Assembly: GCA_023384095.1 (NCBI GenBank)
Contig: JAHDXT010000020.1
Location: forward strand, 1 to 59,601
DNA length: 59,601 bases
Source of the DNA: Hyphomicrobiaceae bacterium
GTDB taxonomy: Bacteria > Pseudomonadota > Alphaproteobacteria > Rhizobiales > Hyphomicrobiaceae
Direction of reading: 5' to 3'
Shown piece after piece: positions 42,294-50,397 of the stretch; position 1 is the stretch's first letter, and the number at the start of each line of letters is the position of its first letter. Position numbers and translations under genes: made by a program. The notes under the pieces are model-generated. The model did no database searches. It was given only the letters and a program-made list of their open reading frames with translations, and had not been told where the DNA came from.

Positions 42294-44321
42294 GTGGCTC
42301 GATTGCCTGTCGACAAAGCACGCCTCAACCGGTTTGCCGGACGCGCCGTCGCACGCTATGTCGATCTTGTCTACCGCACGTCGCGCATCGTCAGCGAGCC
42401 CGCGGATACAGGGGCGTTCGTGCGCGCGCAGGCGCCATTCATCCTTGCGATGTGGCACGGCCAGTTCCTGATGCTGCCGCGGGTCGATCGCGGCGGCGTG
42501 GCGGTCCGCAGCATGGTGGCGCGCCACGGAGACGCTGAGCTGATCGGCCAGGTTCTCGAGCAGTTCGGGATGGAGATGATCCGCGGCGCCGGCGCCGGCA
42601 CCCGGCGGCGCGACCGCGGCGGAGCCCAGGCGCTGCGCGCGGCGCTGCGCACGCTGGCCGACGGCGAAAGCGTCGCGATGACCGCGGACGTGCCGCCTGG
42701 CCCGGCGCGGTTGGCCGGTCAGGGCATCGTGACGCTGGCGCGCCTTTCCGGCCGCCCCATCATCCCCGCTGCGGTGGCGACCAGCCGCTACCGGGCGTTC
42801 GACACCTGGAGCCGGATGACGCTCAACCTGCCGTTCGGCACGCTCGCCGTCGTCGCCGGCGAGCCGATCTACGTCGATCGGGATGCCGAGGACGCGGGCC
42901 TGGAGCGGGCTCGGCTCGCCGTGCAGAATTCCCTCGATGCCGTCACGGCCCGGGCCTACGAGCTGGCAGGCGCCGATCCGGCCCGCGCCACTCCTGCCCG
43001 CCCGGGCCCGGACGCGCCGCCCGCCGAGCCGGGACTCTCCTTGAAGGTCTATCGGACCCTGACGGGCCTCGCACGTCCTGCCGCACCGCTGGTGCTCAGG
43101 GCCCGGGCCGGCCGCGGAAAGGAGGATGCCCTGCGCCGCGCGGAGCGGCTCGGCCGGGCGAGCGTGCCGCGGCCAGATGGCGTTCTCGTCTGGATCCATG
43201 CCGCAAGCGTCGGCGAGACCAATGCTGCCCTGCCGCTGCTGCCGGCGCTGAGGGCGGAGCATCCGGGCATCCGCTTCCTCCTCACCACCGGCACGGTGAC
43301 GTCGGCCGAGGTGGCGGCACGCAGGCTGGGTCCGGACGACATCCACCAGTACGTGCCGCTCGACGCGCCGGACTTCGTGCGGCGCTTTCTCGACCACTGG
43401 CGGCCTCAGCTCGCCGTCTTCACGGAATCGGAGATCTGGCCGAACCTCATCGTCGAGACCGCGGCCCGGTCGATCCCGCTGGCCCTCGTCAACGCGCGCA
43501 TGTCGAACGGCTCGTTCGCGCGCTGGCGGCGAAACCGCGGGCTGTCGGAGCCGATCTTCAGCCGCTTCGCCGTCGTTCTCGCCCAGAACGAGGTGCTGGC
43601 GCGCCGTTTCGGCGAGCTCGGCGCCCGCAATGTTCTGACGGTCGGGAACCTGAAGATCGATGCGCCGCCTCCGTCGGCCGATGCAGCGGAGGTCCGGCGC
43701 ATCGGTGAGGCAATGGGCTCGCGGTTCCGCATGGTCGCGGCGAGCACGCACGAGGGCGAGGACGAGTTGATCGGCGGGGCGCACAAGCTGCTGGCGCAGG
43801 CCTTCGACCGGTTCTGCACGATCCTAGTGCCGCGCCACCCGGAGCGCGGCAGCAGCATCGCGGGCATATTGGAGCGCCAGGGCCTCGCCGTCGCCCGGCG
43901 GTCGCTGGGGGCGCTGCCCGATGCGTCGACCGACGTCTACCTGGCGGATACGCTCGGCGAGCTCGGCACTTTCTATGCCTTGTCCCCGGTGGCCTTCATC
44001 GGCGGATCGCTGGTCCCACGCGGCGGTCAGAACCCGATCGAGGCGGTCCGTCACGGTACAGCGGTCATTACCGGCCCGCACTGGTCCAACTTCGGCGATG
44101 CCTACGGCGCTTTGCTCCGGCACCGGGCGGCTGTCCAGGTCGAGACGGCGGACGAGCTTGCCCGCGCCGTGCAGTCGCTGCTCGGCGACGAGGTCGAGCT
44201 GGCCCGCATGCGTTCCGGCGCCCAGGTGGCGCTGTCGAGCCTGTCCGGTGCGCTCCGCCGTACAGTCGACGTGCTGCTGGCCCTGCTGCCCGACAAGGAA
44301 GGGCTGAGGCGTGCGTCTTGA
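42294..44321 (+). CDS. waaA: Fusion: DUF374 lysophospholipid-type acyltransferase + Kdo transferase WaaA
   Basis: A single 675-residue frame with two enzymes. Residues ~1-225 are a DUF374 acyltransferase-like domain (MWHGQFLMLPR, ARHGDAELIGQVLEQFGME, GRPIIPAAVATSRY). A Pro/Ala-rich linker (about 226-243) leads to a full WaaA (KdtA): IHAASVGETNAALPLLPAL with the catalytic Glu, LLTTGTVTSAEVAARRL, FTESEIWPNLI, VGNLKID, HEGEDELI and VAFIGGSLVPRGGQNPIEA. WaaA adds Kdo to lipid IVA. In related bacteria these are normally two neighbouring genes. The start is a GTG, with a TTG at 42303 possible and better spaced from AGAGGG. It overlaps lpxK by 11 bp. Confidence 0.9.
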   Translation: MARLPVDKARLNRFAGRAVARYVDLVYRTSRIVSEPADTGAFVRAQAPFILAMWHGQFLMLPRVDRGGVAVRSMVARHGDAELIGQVLEQFGMEMIRGAGAGTRRRDRGGAQALRAALRTLADGESVAMTADVPPGPARLAGQGIVTLARLSGRPIIPAAVATSRYRAFDTWSRMTLNLPFGTLAVVAGEPIYVDRDAEDAGLERARLAVQNSLDAVTARAYELAGADPARATPARPGPDAPPAEPGLSLKVYRTLTGLARPAAPLVLRARAGRGKEDALRRAERLGRASVPRPDGVLVWIHAASVGETNAALPLLPALRAEHPGIRFLLTTGTVTSAEVAARRLGPDDIHQYVPLDAPDFVRRFLDHWRPQLAVFTESEIWPNLIVETAARSIPLALVNARMSNGSFARWRRNRGLSEPIFSRFAVVLAQNEVLARRFGELGARNVLTVGNLKIDAPPPSADAAEVRRIGEAMGSRFRMVAASTHEGEDELIGGAHKLLAQAFDRFCTILVPRHPERGSSIAGILERQGLAVARRSLGALPDASTDVYLADTLGELGTFYALSPVAFIGGSLVPRGGQNPIEAVRHGTAVITGPHWSNFGDAYGALLRHRAAVQVETADELARAVQSLLGDEVELARMRSGAQVALSSLSGALRRTVDVLLALLPDKEGLRRAS

Positions 44322-45363
44322 CGAGCCCTCGTGGTGGTATCGGCCCGGGGATACGAAGACACCCGCCATCGTCCGGCTCCTGCGGCCTGCGAGCCTGCTC
44401 TATTCGTGGGCGGTCGAGCGCCGTTTCCAGCGGGCGCGGCCCTATCGTGCGTCGCTGCCCGTCATCTGCATCGGCAACCTGACGGCGGGCGGCACCGGCA
44501 AGACACCGCTCGCGATCCGCATCGCGGAGGAGCTTGCCGGGCTCGGCGAGCGGCCTGCGTTCCTCACCCGCGGCTACGGCGGGCAAATCCCGGGCCCCCA
44601 CTGGGTCGACCCGAAGTCCGACAGGGCCGCGGCGGTCGGCGACGAGCCGCTGCTGCTGGCCGCGACCGCGCCGACCGTCGTCTCGCGCGACCGCGCCGCC
44701 GGGGCGCGCGCCATCGAGAGCGCCGGGGCAGCTTCGGTCATCGTCATGGACGACGGGTTGCAGAACACTGCCCTGGCCAAGGATCTCGCCATCGCCGTCG
44801 TGGACGCCCGCCGCGGCTTCGGCAACGGGGAGGTTCTGCCGGCGGGACCGCTGCGGGCGGGGCTCGGATTCCAGCTCGGGCTCGCCGACGCCATTCTCGT
44901 CACCAACCCGCCGGGAAGCCATGCCGATCCTCCCTCGGAGATCGTCGCGCGGCTGCGGCGGCAGTTTCCCGGCCCGGTGCTGACAGCCGCACCGGTGGCG
45001 CGCGACGGTGGCTGGGTGAGGGGGGCCCGCGTCGTCGCCTTCGCCGGCATCGCCAACCCGCAGCGCTTCTTCCACATGCTCGCGGATCTCGGCGGCCATG
45101 TCGCGGCCACCGTGCCGCTGCCGGATCACCACGCCTTCAGCGCGAAAGATGCCGAGCATATTCTTGCCCTTGCCGCAGCGCACGATGCCATTCCGGTCAC
45201 GACCGAGAAGGACCGGGTGCGTCTCGAGGGCGGGCACGGCGCGATCGGCGAGCTGATGGCGCGCAGCCGTGTGCTCGCCATCCGCCTCGTCCCGGACGAG
45301 CGCGACGCGATGCGCCTGACGTCGCTGATCGGGGCCGCCCTGGGGCGGGCGCCTTCCGGCTGA
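44311..45363 (+). CDS. lpxK: Tetraacyldisaccharide 4'-kinase
   Basis: A 350-residue lipid A 4'-kinase, phosphorylating the disaccharide-1-phosphate precursor to lipid IVA, the WaaA acceptor. It has an N-terminal membrane-associated helix region, IGNLTAGGTGKTPLAIRIAEEL (Walker A), FLTRGYGG, GDEPLLLA, VIVMDDGLQN, FGNGEVLPAGPLR, and PLPDHHAFSAKD near the C-terminal part. A GTG start overlaps the end of the waaA fusion by 11 bp, so expression is probably coupled. Confidence 0.94.
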   Translation: MRLDEPSWWYRPGDTKTPAIVRLLRPASLLYSWAVERRFQRARPYRASLPVICIGNLTAGGTGKTPLAIRIAEELAGLGERPAFLTRGYGGQIPGPHWVDPKSDRAAAVGDEPLLLAATAPTVVSRDRAAGARAIESAGAASVIVMDDGLQNTALAKDLAIAVVDARRGFGNGEVLPAGPLRAGLGFQLGLADAILVTNPPGSHADPPSEIVARLRRQFPGPVLTAAPVARDGGWVRGARVVAFAGIANPQRFFHMLADLGGHVAATVPLPDHHAFSAKDAEHILALAAAHDAIPVTTEKDRVRLEGGHGAIGELMARSRVLAIRLVPDERDAMRLTSLIGAALGRAPSG

Positions 45364-45488
45364 CCGGCCGCATAGGTGAGCCTGCTCAGTTGCGCCGCAG
45401 CGGCAGTCCACCGACAACTGGAGCGCGACCCTGGCGCTGAGCTGCCCCACGAGCTAGACCTGTCGCCGGGAAGTGAGCCACAGGGGGA

Positions 45489-47240
45489 TTGATGCAGCAC
45501 ACGCCGCTGGATCCGACGCGCCACTTGCGCGAAACCGGACCCATCGGGGACGGGACTCCGCTGCGATTCATCGCCTGCGGCAGCGCCGACGTTGGCAAAT
45601 CGACCCTGATCGCGCGCCTGCTCCACGACACCCGCTTCGCCACCGAGACGCGCAGGTTGATCGCCGCCGACATGCCGGGCCATGCGCGGGACACGCGCAA
45701 TGTGGTCGCCGGCGCCGCGACCGCCGATCTGGCAGTGATCCTCGTGGACGCCCGCCAGGGAGTGGTCGCCCAGACCAGGCGGCATTCCAGGATCGCGGCC
45801 TTGCTCGGCATCCGTCACGCGGTGCTGGCCGTCAACAAGATCGACCTCGCCGGCTACGACAGAGAGGTCTTTCAGCGCATCGTCGAGGACTATCGTGCTT
45901 TCGCCGAGCCTCTGGCGTTCGCGAGCCTCCTCGCCATTCCCATCTCGGCGCGGTGCGGCGACAACGTCGTCACGCGCAGCGCGGAGATGGGGTGGTACGC
46001 GGGCCCGGTGCTGCTCGAGTATCTGGAGAGCGTAGAGGTTGCGAACCGCGCACTGGACCAGCCGTTCCGCATGCACGTGGAGTGCGCCGATAGACCCAAC
46101 CGCGACTCTTGCGGCTATTCCGGCACTGTCGCCAGCGGGCGCGTTCGGCCGGGCGACCGAATCGTCGTCGCGAGCACCGGGTGCGAGTCACGCGTCAGGT
46201 CGATCACCGCCCGAAATGGCCAGTTGGCCGAAGCCGCGGCGGGCGATGCCGTGACGTTGATGTTGACGGACGAGGTCGATGTCTCGCGCGGCGACCTTCT
46301 CGCCCCGCCGGACAAGCGCCCCGAGGTCTCGGATCAATTCGCCGCGCACGTCGTCTGGATGCACGACGAGCCGCTGATCCCGGGCCGGCCTTATCGCCTC
46401 AGGATCGGCACCCGCACCGTCGCCGCCAGCATCACCGAGATCAAGCACCGGGAGGATGTCGACACTCTCCAGAAGCTGGCGGCCAAGACGCTGCGGCTCG
46501 ATGAGATCGGCTTCGTGAACGTCGAGACGCACGAGCCGGTCGCGTTCGACCCCTACGACGCGAACCGAGAGACGGGCGCCTTCGTCCTGCTCGACCGGCT
46601 GAGCGACGTCACCGTCGGCGCCGGCATGATCCGGTTCGGGCTGAGGCGCGCCACCAACGTGCACTGGCAGGCGCTCGACGTGACCAAGGCGTCGCGGGCC
46701 GGGATCAAGGGCCAGCAGCCCTGCTGCCTCTGGTTCACCGGGCTGTCGGGCTCGGGCAAGTCCACCATCGCCAACCTGCTCGAGAGGAAGCTGTGCGCCC
46801 ATGGCCGGCACACCTTCATCCTCGACGGCGACAACACGCGCCACGGCCTGAACCGCGATTTAGGCTTCACGGACGCCGATCGTGTCGAGAACATCCGCCG
46901 CGCGGCGCACGTCGCCAGGCTGATGGTCGACTCCGGGCTGATCGTGCTGGTGTCTTTCATCTCCCCGTTCGAGGCCGAGCGGCGCATGGCGCGCGAGCTG
47001 TTCGAGAGCGGCGAGTTCATCGAGGTGTTCGTCGATGCGCCGCTCGAGGTCTGCGAGCGGCGCGACGTCAAAGGGCTCTACAAGAAAGCACGCGCCGGGC
47101 AGATCCAGAACTTCACCGGCATCTCCTCGCGCTACGAGCCGCCAGGGAAGCCGGACCTGCACCTGCAGGCCGGAACGACGCCCGCGGACGCGCTGGCCGA
47201 CAGCATCTACGATCATCTGCGGGCGCGCAGCTATTTCTGA
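45489..47240 (+). CDS. CysN/CysC-like sulfate activation protein lacking GTPase switch I
   Basis: A 583-residue protein with CysN (sulfate adenylyltransferase GTPase subunit) and CysC (APS kinase) parts. The GTPase region has the P-loop CGSADVGKST, G3 motif DMPGH and NKID, then TRRHSRIAALLGIRHAVLAVNK and domains II/III. From the P-loop to DMPGH is 21 residues, but about 70 in E. coli CysN by my recall. About 49 residues including the G2/switch I motif (EREQGITID) are missing in frame, joining LLHDTR to F. The APS kinase (from ~410) is intact: GLSGSGKST, DGDNTRHGLN, SFISPF, QNFTGI. No cysD is visible in the window. Confidence 0.85.
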   Translation: MMQHTPLDPTRHLRETGPIGDGTPLRFIACGSADVGKSTLIARLLHDTRFATETRRLIAADMPGHARDTRNVVAGAATADLAVILVDARQGVVAQTRRHSRIAALLGIRHAVLAVNKIDLAGYDREVFQRIVEDYRAFAEPLAFASLLAIPISARCGDNVVTRSAEMGWYAGPVLLEYLESVEVANRALDQPFRMHVECADRPNRDSCGYSGTVASGRVRPGDRIVVASTGCESRVRSITARNGQLAEAAAGDAVTLMLTDEVDVSRGDLLAPPDKRPEVSDQFAAHVVWMHDEPLIPGRPYRLRIGTRTVAASITEIKHREDVDTLQKLAAKTLRLDEIGFVNVETHEPVAFDPYDANRETGAFVLLDRLSDVTVGAGMIRFGLRRATNVHWQALDVTKASRAGIKGQQPCCLWFTGLSGSGKSTIANLLERKLCAHGRHTFILDGDNTRHGLNRDLGFTDADRVENIRRAAHVARLMVDSGLIVLVSFISPFEAERRMARELFESGEFIEVFVDAPLEVCERRDVKGLYKKARAGQIQNFTGISSRYEPPGKPDLHLQAGTTPADALADSIYDHLRARSYF

Positions 47241-47325
47241 GAAGCGGCCGGCTCGATCGGGGGCTTGATCTGCGCGGCTGCAGGTGCTTCCTCGCGGCAT
47301 CGAGCTGAATCCGGAAAGCCGCGCC

Positions 47326-48951
47326 ATGACACGCATGACCACCGCAGCCGCGACCGTCGAGACATTGCTGGCGAACGGCATCGACACGGTCTACGGGCTG
47401 CCCGGGCTGCACAACGACCATCTGTTCGCCGCCTTCCACGATGCGCAGGACCGGCTCAGGGTGCTGCACACGCGCCATGAGCAGACGGCGGCGTACATGG
47501 CGCTCGGGGCGGCGCTGGCGACCGGACGGCCGCAGGCGTTCGCCGTCGTGCCGGGCCCGGGCCTGCTCAACGCATCGTCCGCCTTGCTGACCGCCTACGG
47601 CATGAACGCGCCCGTGCTGGCCATGGTCGGGCAGATCCCGGCCAACGACATCGACCGGGCGCACGGCCACCTGCACGAGATTCCCGACCAGCTCGGCCTG
47701 ATGCGGCATTTCACCAAGGCCGCGGCCCGCATCCGAGCGCCGCACGAGGCGCCGCGGATCGTGCACGACCTGATCCGTCAAGCGATCTCGGGGCGGCCGC
47801 GGCCCGTGGCGCTCGAGTGCGCCATCGACGTCTGGGGCCGCACGGCGTCCGTCGACATGATGCCGGGGCCGGCCGCGTCCGACCCGGTCCCGATCGACGA
47901 GGACGCGGTCGAGGAGGCGGCGAGGGTCCTCGGTGCGGCGCGCCGCGTGCTCATCGTCCTCGGCGGCGGCGCACAGGGCTCCAGCGAGGAGGTGCGGCAG
48001 GTCGCAGAGATGCTGGAGGCGCCCTCCGTCGGCTACCGGCGCGGCCGCGGCGTTCTGCCGAGCTCGCACCGGCTCAGCGTCGCGCTGCCCGTCGCGCACC
48101 GTCTGTGGCGCGAGGCGGACGCCGTTCTCGCCATCGGCACGCGGCTGTTCCAGCATCAGAGCCAGTGGGGTGTCGACGGCGATCTGAAGATCGTCCGCAT
48201 CGACATCGACCCCGACGAGCCGTCCCGGTTCCGCAAGCCTGCCGCCGCCGTCGTCGGCGATGCGGCTCAGTGCCTGCGTGCGCTGCTCGGGAGGCTGCCC
48301 AGGCACAACATGAAGCGGGCCTCGCGCGAGGAGGAGATCGCCGGCCATCGCTCCTGGCTCGCGGGGCGGCTCGCCGGGCTCGAGCCGCAGATGTCGTTCC
48401 TCCGCGCCATGCGCTCGGCGCTGCCGGCGGACGGCATTTTCGTCGACGAGGTGACGCAGGTCGGGTTCGCGAGCCGGCTCGCCTTCCCAGTCGAGCGGCC
48501 GCGCACGTTCCTGTCACCCGGCTACCAGGACAACCTCGGCTGGGGCTACGGCACGGCGCTCGGCGTCAAGGCGGCGATGCCCGGCCGCGCCGTCCTGTCG
48601 ATCGCCGGCGACGGTGGGTTCCTCTATCAGGCGGGCGAGCTTGCGACGGCAGTGCAGCACAAGCTGGCGGTGGTGGCTGTCGTGTTCGACAACGGCGCCT
48701 TTGGCAACGTCCGGCGTATCCAAGAGGAGCAGTACGGCAACCGGCTGATCGCCTGCGATCTCGCCAATCCCGACTACGTCAAGCTGGCCGAGAGCTTCGG
48801 GGTGGCCGCCTTCCGCGCCCGGACGGCGCATGAGCTTCAATCCGCGCTCGAGCGGGCCTTCGCCCTCGATGCGCCGGCGCTGGTGCACGTGCCCTGCGGC
48901 GAGATGCCGAGCCCGTGGGACATGATCCTGATGCCGCGCGTGAGGGGGTGA
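47326..48951 (+). CDS. ThDP-dependent acetolactate-synthase-like enzyme
   Basis: A 541-residue three-domain ThDP enzyme. The catalytic Glu is in LHTRHEQTAAYMALGAA and the PP-domain motif is GDGGFLYQAGELATAVQHKL followed by DNGAFGN. The segment VYGLPGLHNDHLFAAFHDAQ is unlike typical acetolactate synthase, and no ilvN-like regulatory subunit is nearby. It may be a benzoylformate, phenylpyruvate or 2-oxoacid decarboxylase-like enzyme; the substrate is not decidable. The ATG at 47326 has GGAAAG about 8 nt upstream. It converges on pcaG with 10 bp between stops. Confidence 0.85.
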   Translation: MTRMTTAAATVETLLANGIDTVYGLPGLHNDHLFAAFHDAQDRLRVLHTRHEQTAAYMALGAALATGRPQAFAVVPGPGLLNASSALLTAYGMNAPVLAMVGQIPANDIDRAHGHLHEIPDQLGLMRHFTKAAARIRAPHEAPRIVHDLIRQAISGRPRPVALECAIDVWGRTASVDMMPGPAASDPVPIDEDAVEEAARVLGAARRVLIVLGGGAQGSSEEVRQVAEMLEAPSVGYRRGRGVLPSSHRLSVALPVAHRLWREADAVLAIGTRLFQHQSQWGVDGDLKIVRIDIDPDEPSRFRKPAAAVVGDAAQCLRALLGRLPRHNMKRASREEEIAGHRSWLAGRLAGLEPQMSFLRAMRSALPADGIFVDEVTQVGFASRLAFPVERPRTFLSPGYQDNLGWGYGTALGVKAAMPGRAVLSIAGDGGFLYQAGELATAVQHKLAVVAVVFDNGAFGNVRRIQEEQYGNRLIACDLANPDYVKLAESFGVAAFRARTAHELQSALERAFALDAPALVHVPCGEMPSPWDMILMPRVRG

Positions 48952-48961
48952 GGCCGGCCGC

Positions 48962-49552
48962 TCACACGTCGAAGAACACCGTCTCTGCCTCGCCCTGCAT
49001 GCGGATGTCGAACCTGTAGACGACCCCGCCGGGCGAGGCCTCGCGTTGCGCGACGAGCGTCGAGCGGCGCTCCGGCGGCACGGCGGCCAGCACCGGATCG
49101 CGGGCGTTCGCCTCCGCCTCGTCCGAGAAGTAGATGCGCGTATAGGCGTGAAGGAGGAGGCCGCGCATCAGCACGACGACGTTGACGTGAGGCGCCTGCC
49201 GGCCATCGACCGCCCCCGGCTTCACGGTATCGAAAACGAACCGGAGCTCCGGGTCGGTGCCGGTCCCGACCCGGCCGAAGCCCTTGAAGCCGGTGTTCGA
49301 CCCGCGCGCATCGAGTGGGTGGGCGTAGCGGCCCCGGCCGTCGGCCTGCCAGATCTCGATCATGGCGTCGGGGACCGGATTGTCCTCGCCATCGAGCACA
49401 CGTCCCTCGATCCGGATGCGCTCGCCATGTACGTCGCTGCCCGCGAGGTTCGCGCCGGCGATGCTGGCGAGCGGATATCCGTACTGCTCGGGCGTCAGGC
49501 CGTAGGCGAAGAAGGGGCCGACGGTCTGCGAGGGAGTCTGCTTGGGCGCCAC
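48962..49552 (-). CDS. pcaG: Protocatechuate 3,4-dioxygenase alpha subunit
   Basis: A 196-residue subunit of the intradiol dioxygenase that opens protocatechuate to beta-carboxy-cis,cis-muconate. Landmarks are PSQTVGPFFAYGL, IRIEGRVLDGEDNPVPDAMIEIWQADGRGRYAHP, FDTVKPGAV, QAPHVNVVVLMRGLLLHAYTRIYFSDE and YRFDIRMQGEAETVFFD. As expected for the alpha subunit it lacks the paired iron-ligand histidines. Its start follows the pcaH stop by 4 bp. Confidence 0.95.
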   Translation of the reverse strand: MAPKQTPSQTVGPFFAYGLTPEQYGYPLASIAGANLAGSDVHGERIRIEGRVLDGEDNPVPDAMIEIWQADGRGRYAHPLDARGSNTGFKGFGRVGTGTDPELRFVFDTVKPGAVDGRQAPHVNVVVLMRGLLLHAYTRIYFSDEAEANARDPVLAAVPPERRSTLVAQREASPGGVVYRFDIRMQGEAETVFFDV

Positions 49553-49556
49553 GGCC

Positions 49557-50258
49557 TCAGTCCTCCATCGGCGTCTCGCGGCGCCCGCGCAGCACGATGT
49601 CGAACTCGTAGCCGAGCGCGTAGCCGGGCTCGGTCACGTCGATGGAGAAGCGCGAGACGAGCCGCTCGCGCGCGCCCGGCGGCACGCTGAGGTAGATCGG
49701 ATCGAGTGCGAGCAGCGGGTCGCCCGGAAAGTACATCTGGGTCACCAGCCGGGTGAGAAAGCTCGGCCCGAACAGCGAGAAGTGGATATGGTTCGGGCGC
49801 CAGGCGTTGGCATGATTGCCCCACGGATAGGCGCCCGGCTTCACGGTCAGGAAGCGGTAGCGCCCCTCGGCATCCGTCGCGCAGCGCCCGCCGCCGAAGA
49901 AATTGGGGTCTATCGGCGCGTCGTGCTGGTCGGTCGCGTGGATGTAGCGGCCCGAGGAATTGGCCTGCCACACCTCGACCAGCGCGTTGGGGACCGGGCG
50001 GCCCGCCTCGTCGAGGACACGCCCCGTCACGATGATGCGCTCACCGAGCGGCTCCGCGTCGCGCCGGCCGTTGCGGATGAGATCGGGGTCGAGTGGACCC
50101 ACGCTGTCGTGGCCGTAAACGGGGCCCGTCAGCTCGGAAAGGGACTGCGGGATGGGGATCAGCGGCTTCGTCGGGCCGCGGAGCGCCGTCGACTTGTAAG
50201 CGGGGTCGATTGAGCGGGGCTGGCTCGACCAGTCGCGCGGGGCATAGCTGACCGGCAC
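49557..50258 (-). CDS. pcaH: Protocatechuate 3,4-dioxygenase beta subunit
   Basis: A 233-residue iron-binding subunit. The Fe3+ ligands can be traced to Tyr in NSSGRYIH, Tyr in KPGAYPW and the His pair in RPNHIHFSLFG. An N-terminal intradiol dimerisation segment (TSLRGPTKPLIPIPQSLSELTGPVYG pattern) is present. Upstream of the ATG is AGGAG. Other pca genes of the beta-ketoadipate pathway are not in the window. Confidence 0.95.
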   Translation of the reverse strand: MPVSYAPRDWSSQPRSIDPAYKSTALRGPTKPLIPIPQSLSELTGPVYGHDSVGPLDPDLIRNGRRDAEPLGERIIVTGRVLDEAGRPVPNALVEVWQANSSGRYIHATDQHDAPIDPNFFGGGRCATDAEGRYRFLTVKPGAYPWGNHANAWRPNHIHFSLFGPSFLTRLVTQMYFPGDPLLALDPIYLSVPPGARERLVSRFSIDVTEPGYALGYEFDIVLRGRRETPMED

Positions 50259-50397
50259 GGCACTCCTCCTTGGCTCGGGCGGAGCATCCGGGCGCAGACC
50301 TGCGGCTGCTCACGCCCTCACGAGACTAGCCGGTTGCAGACTTTCCGCCCAGCCCGTTTGGAGCCTCAGGGCCACGGGGGTGGCTGTACCACACCGC

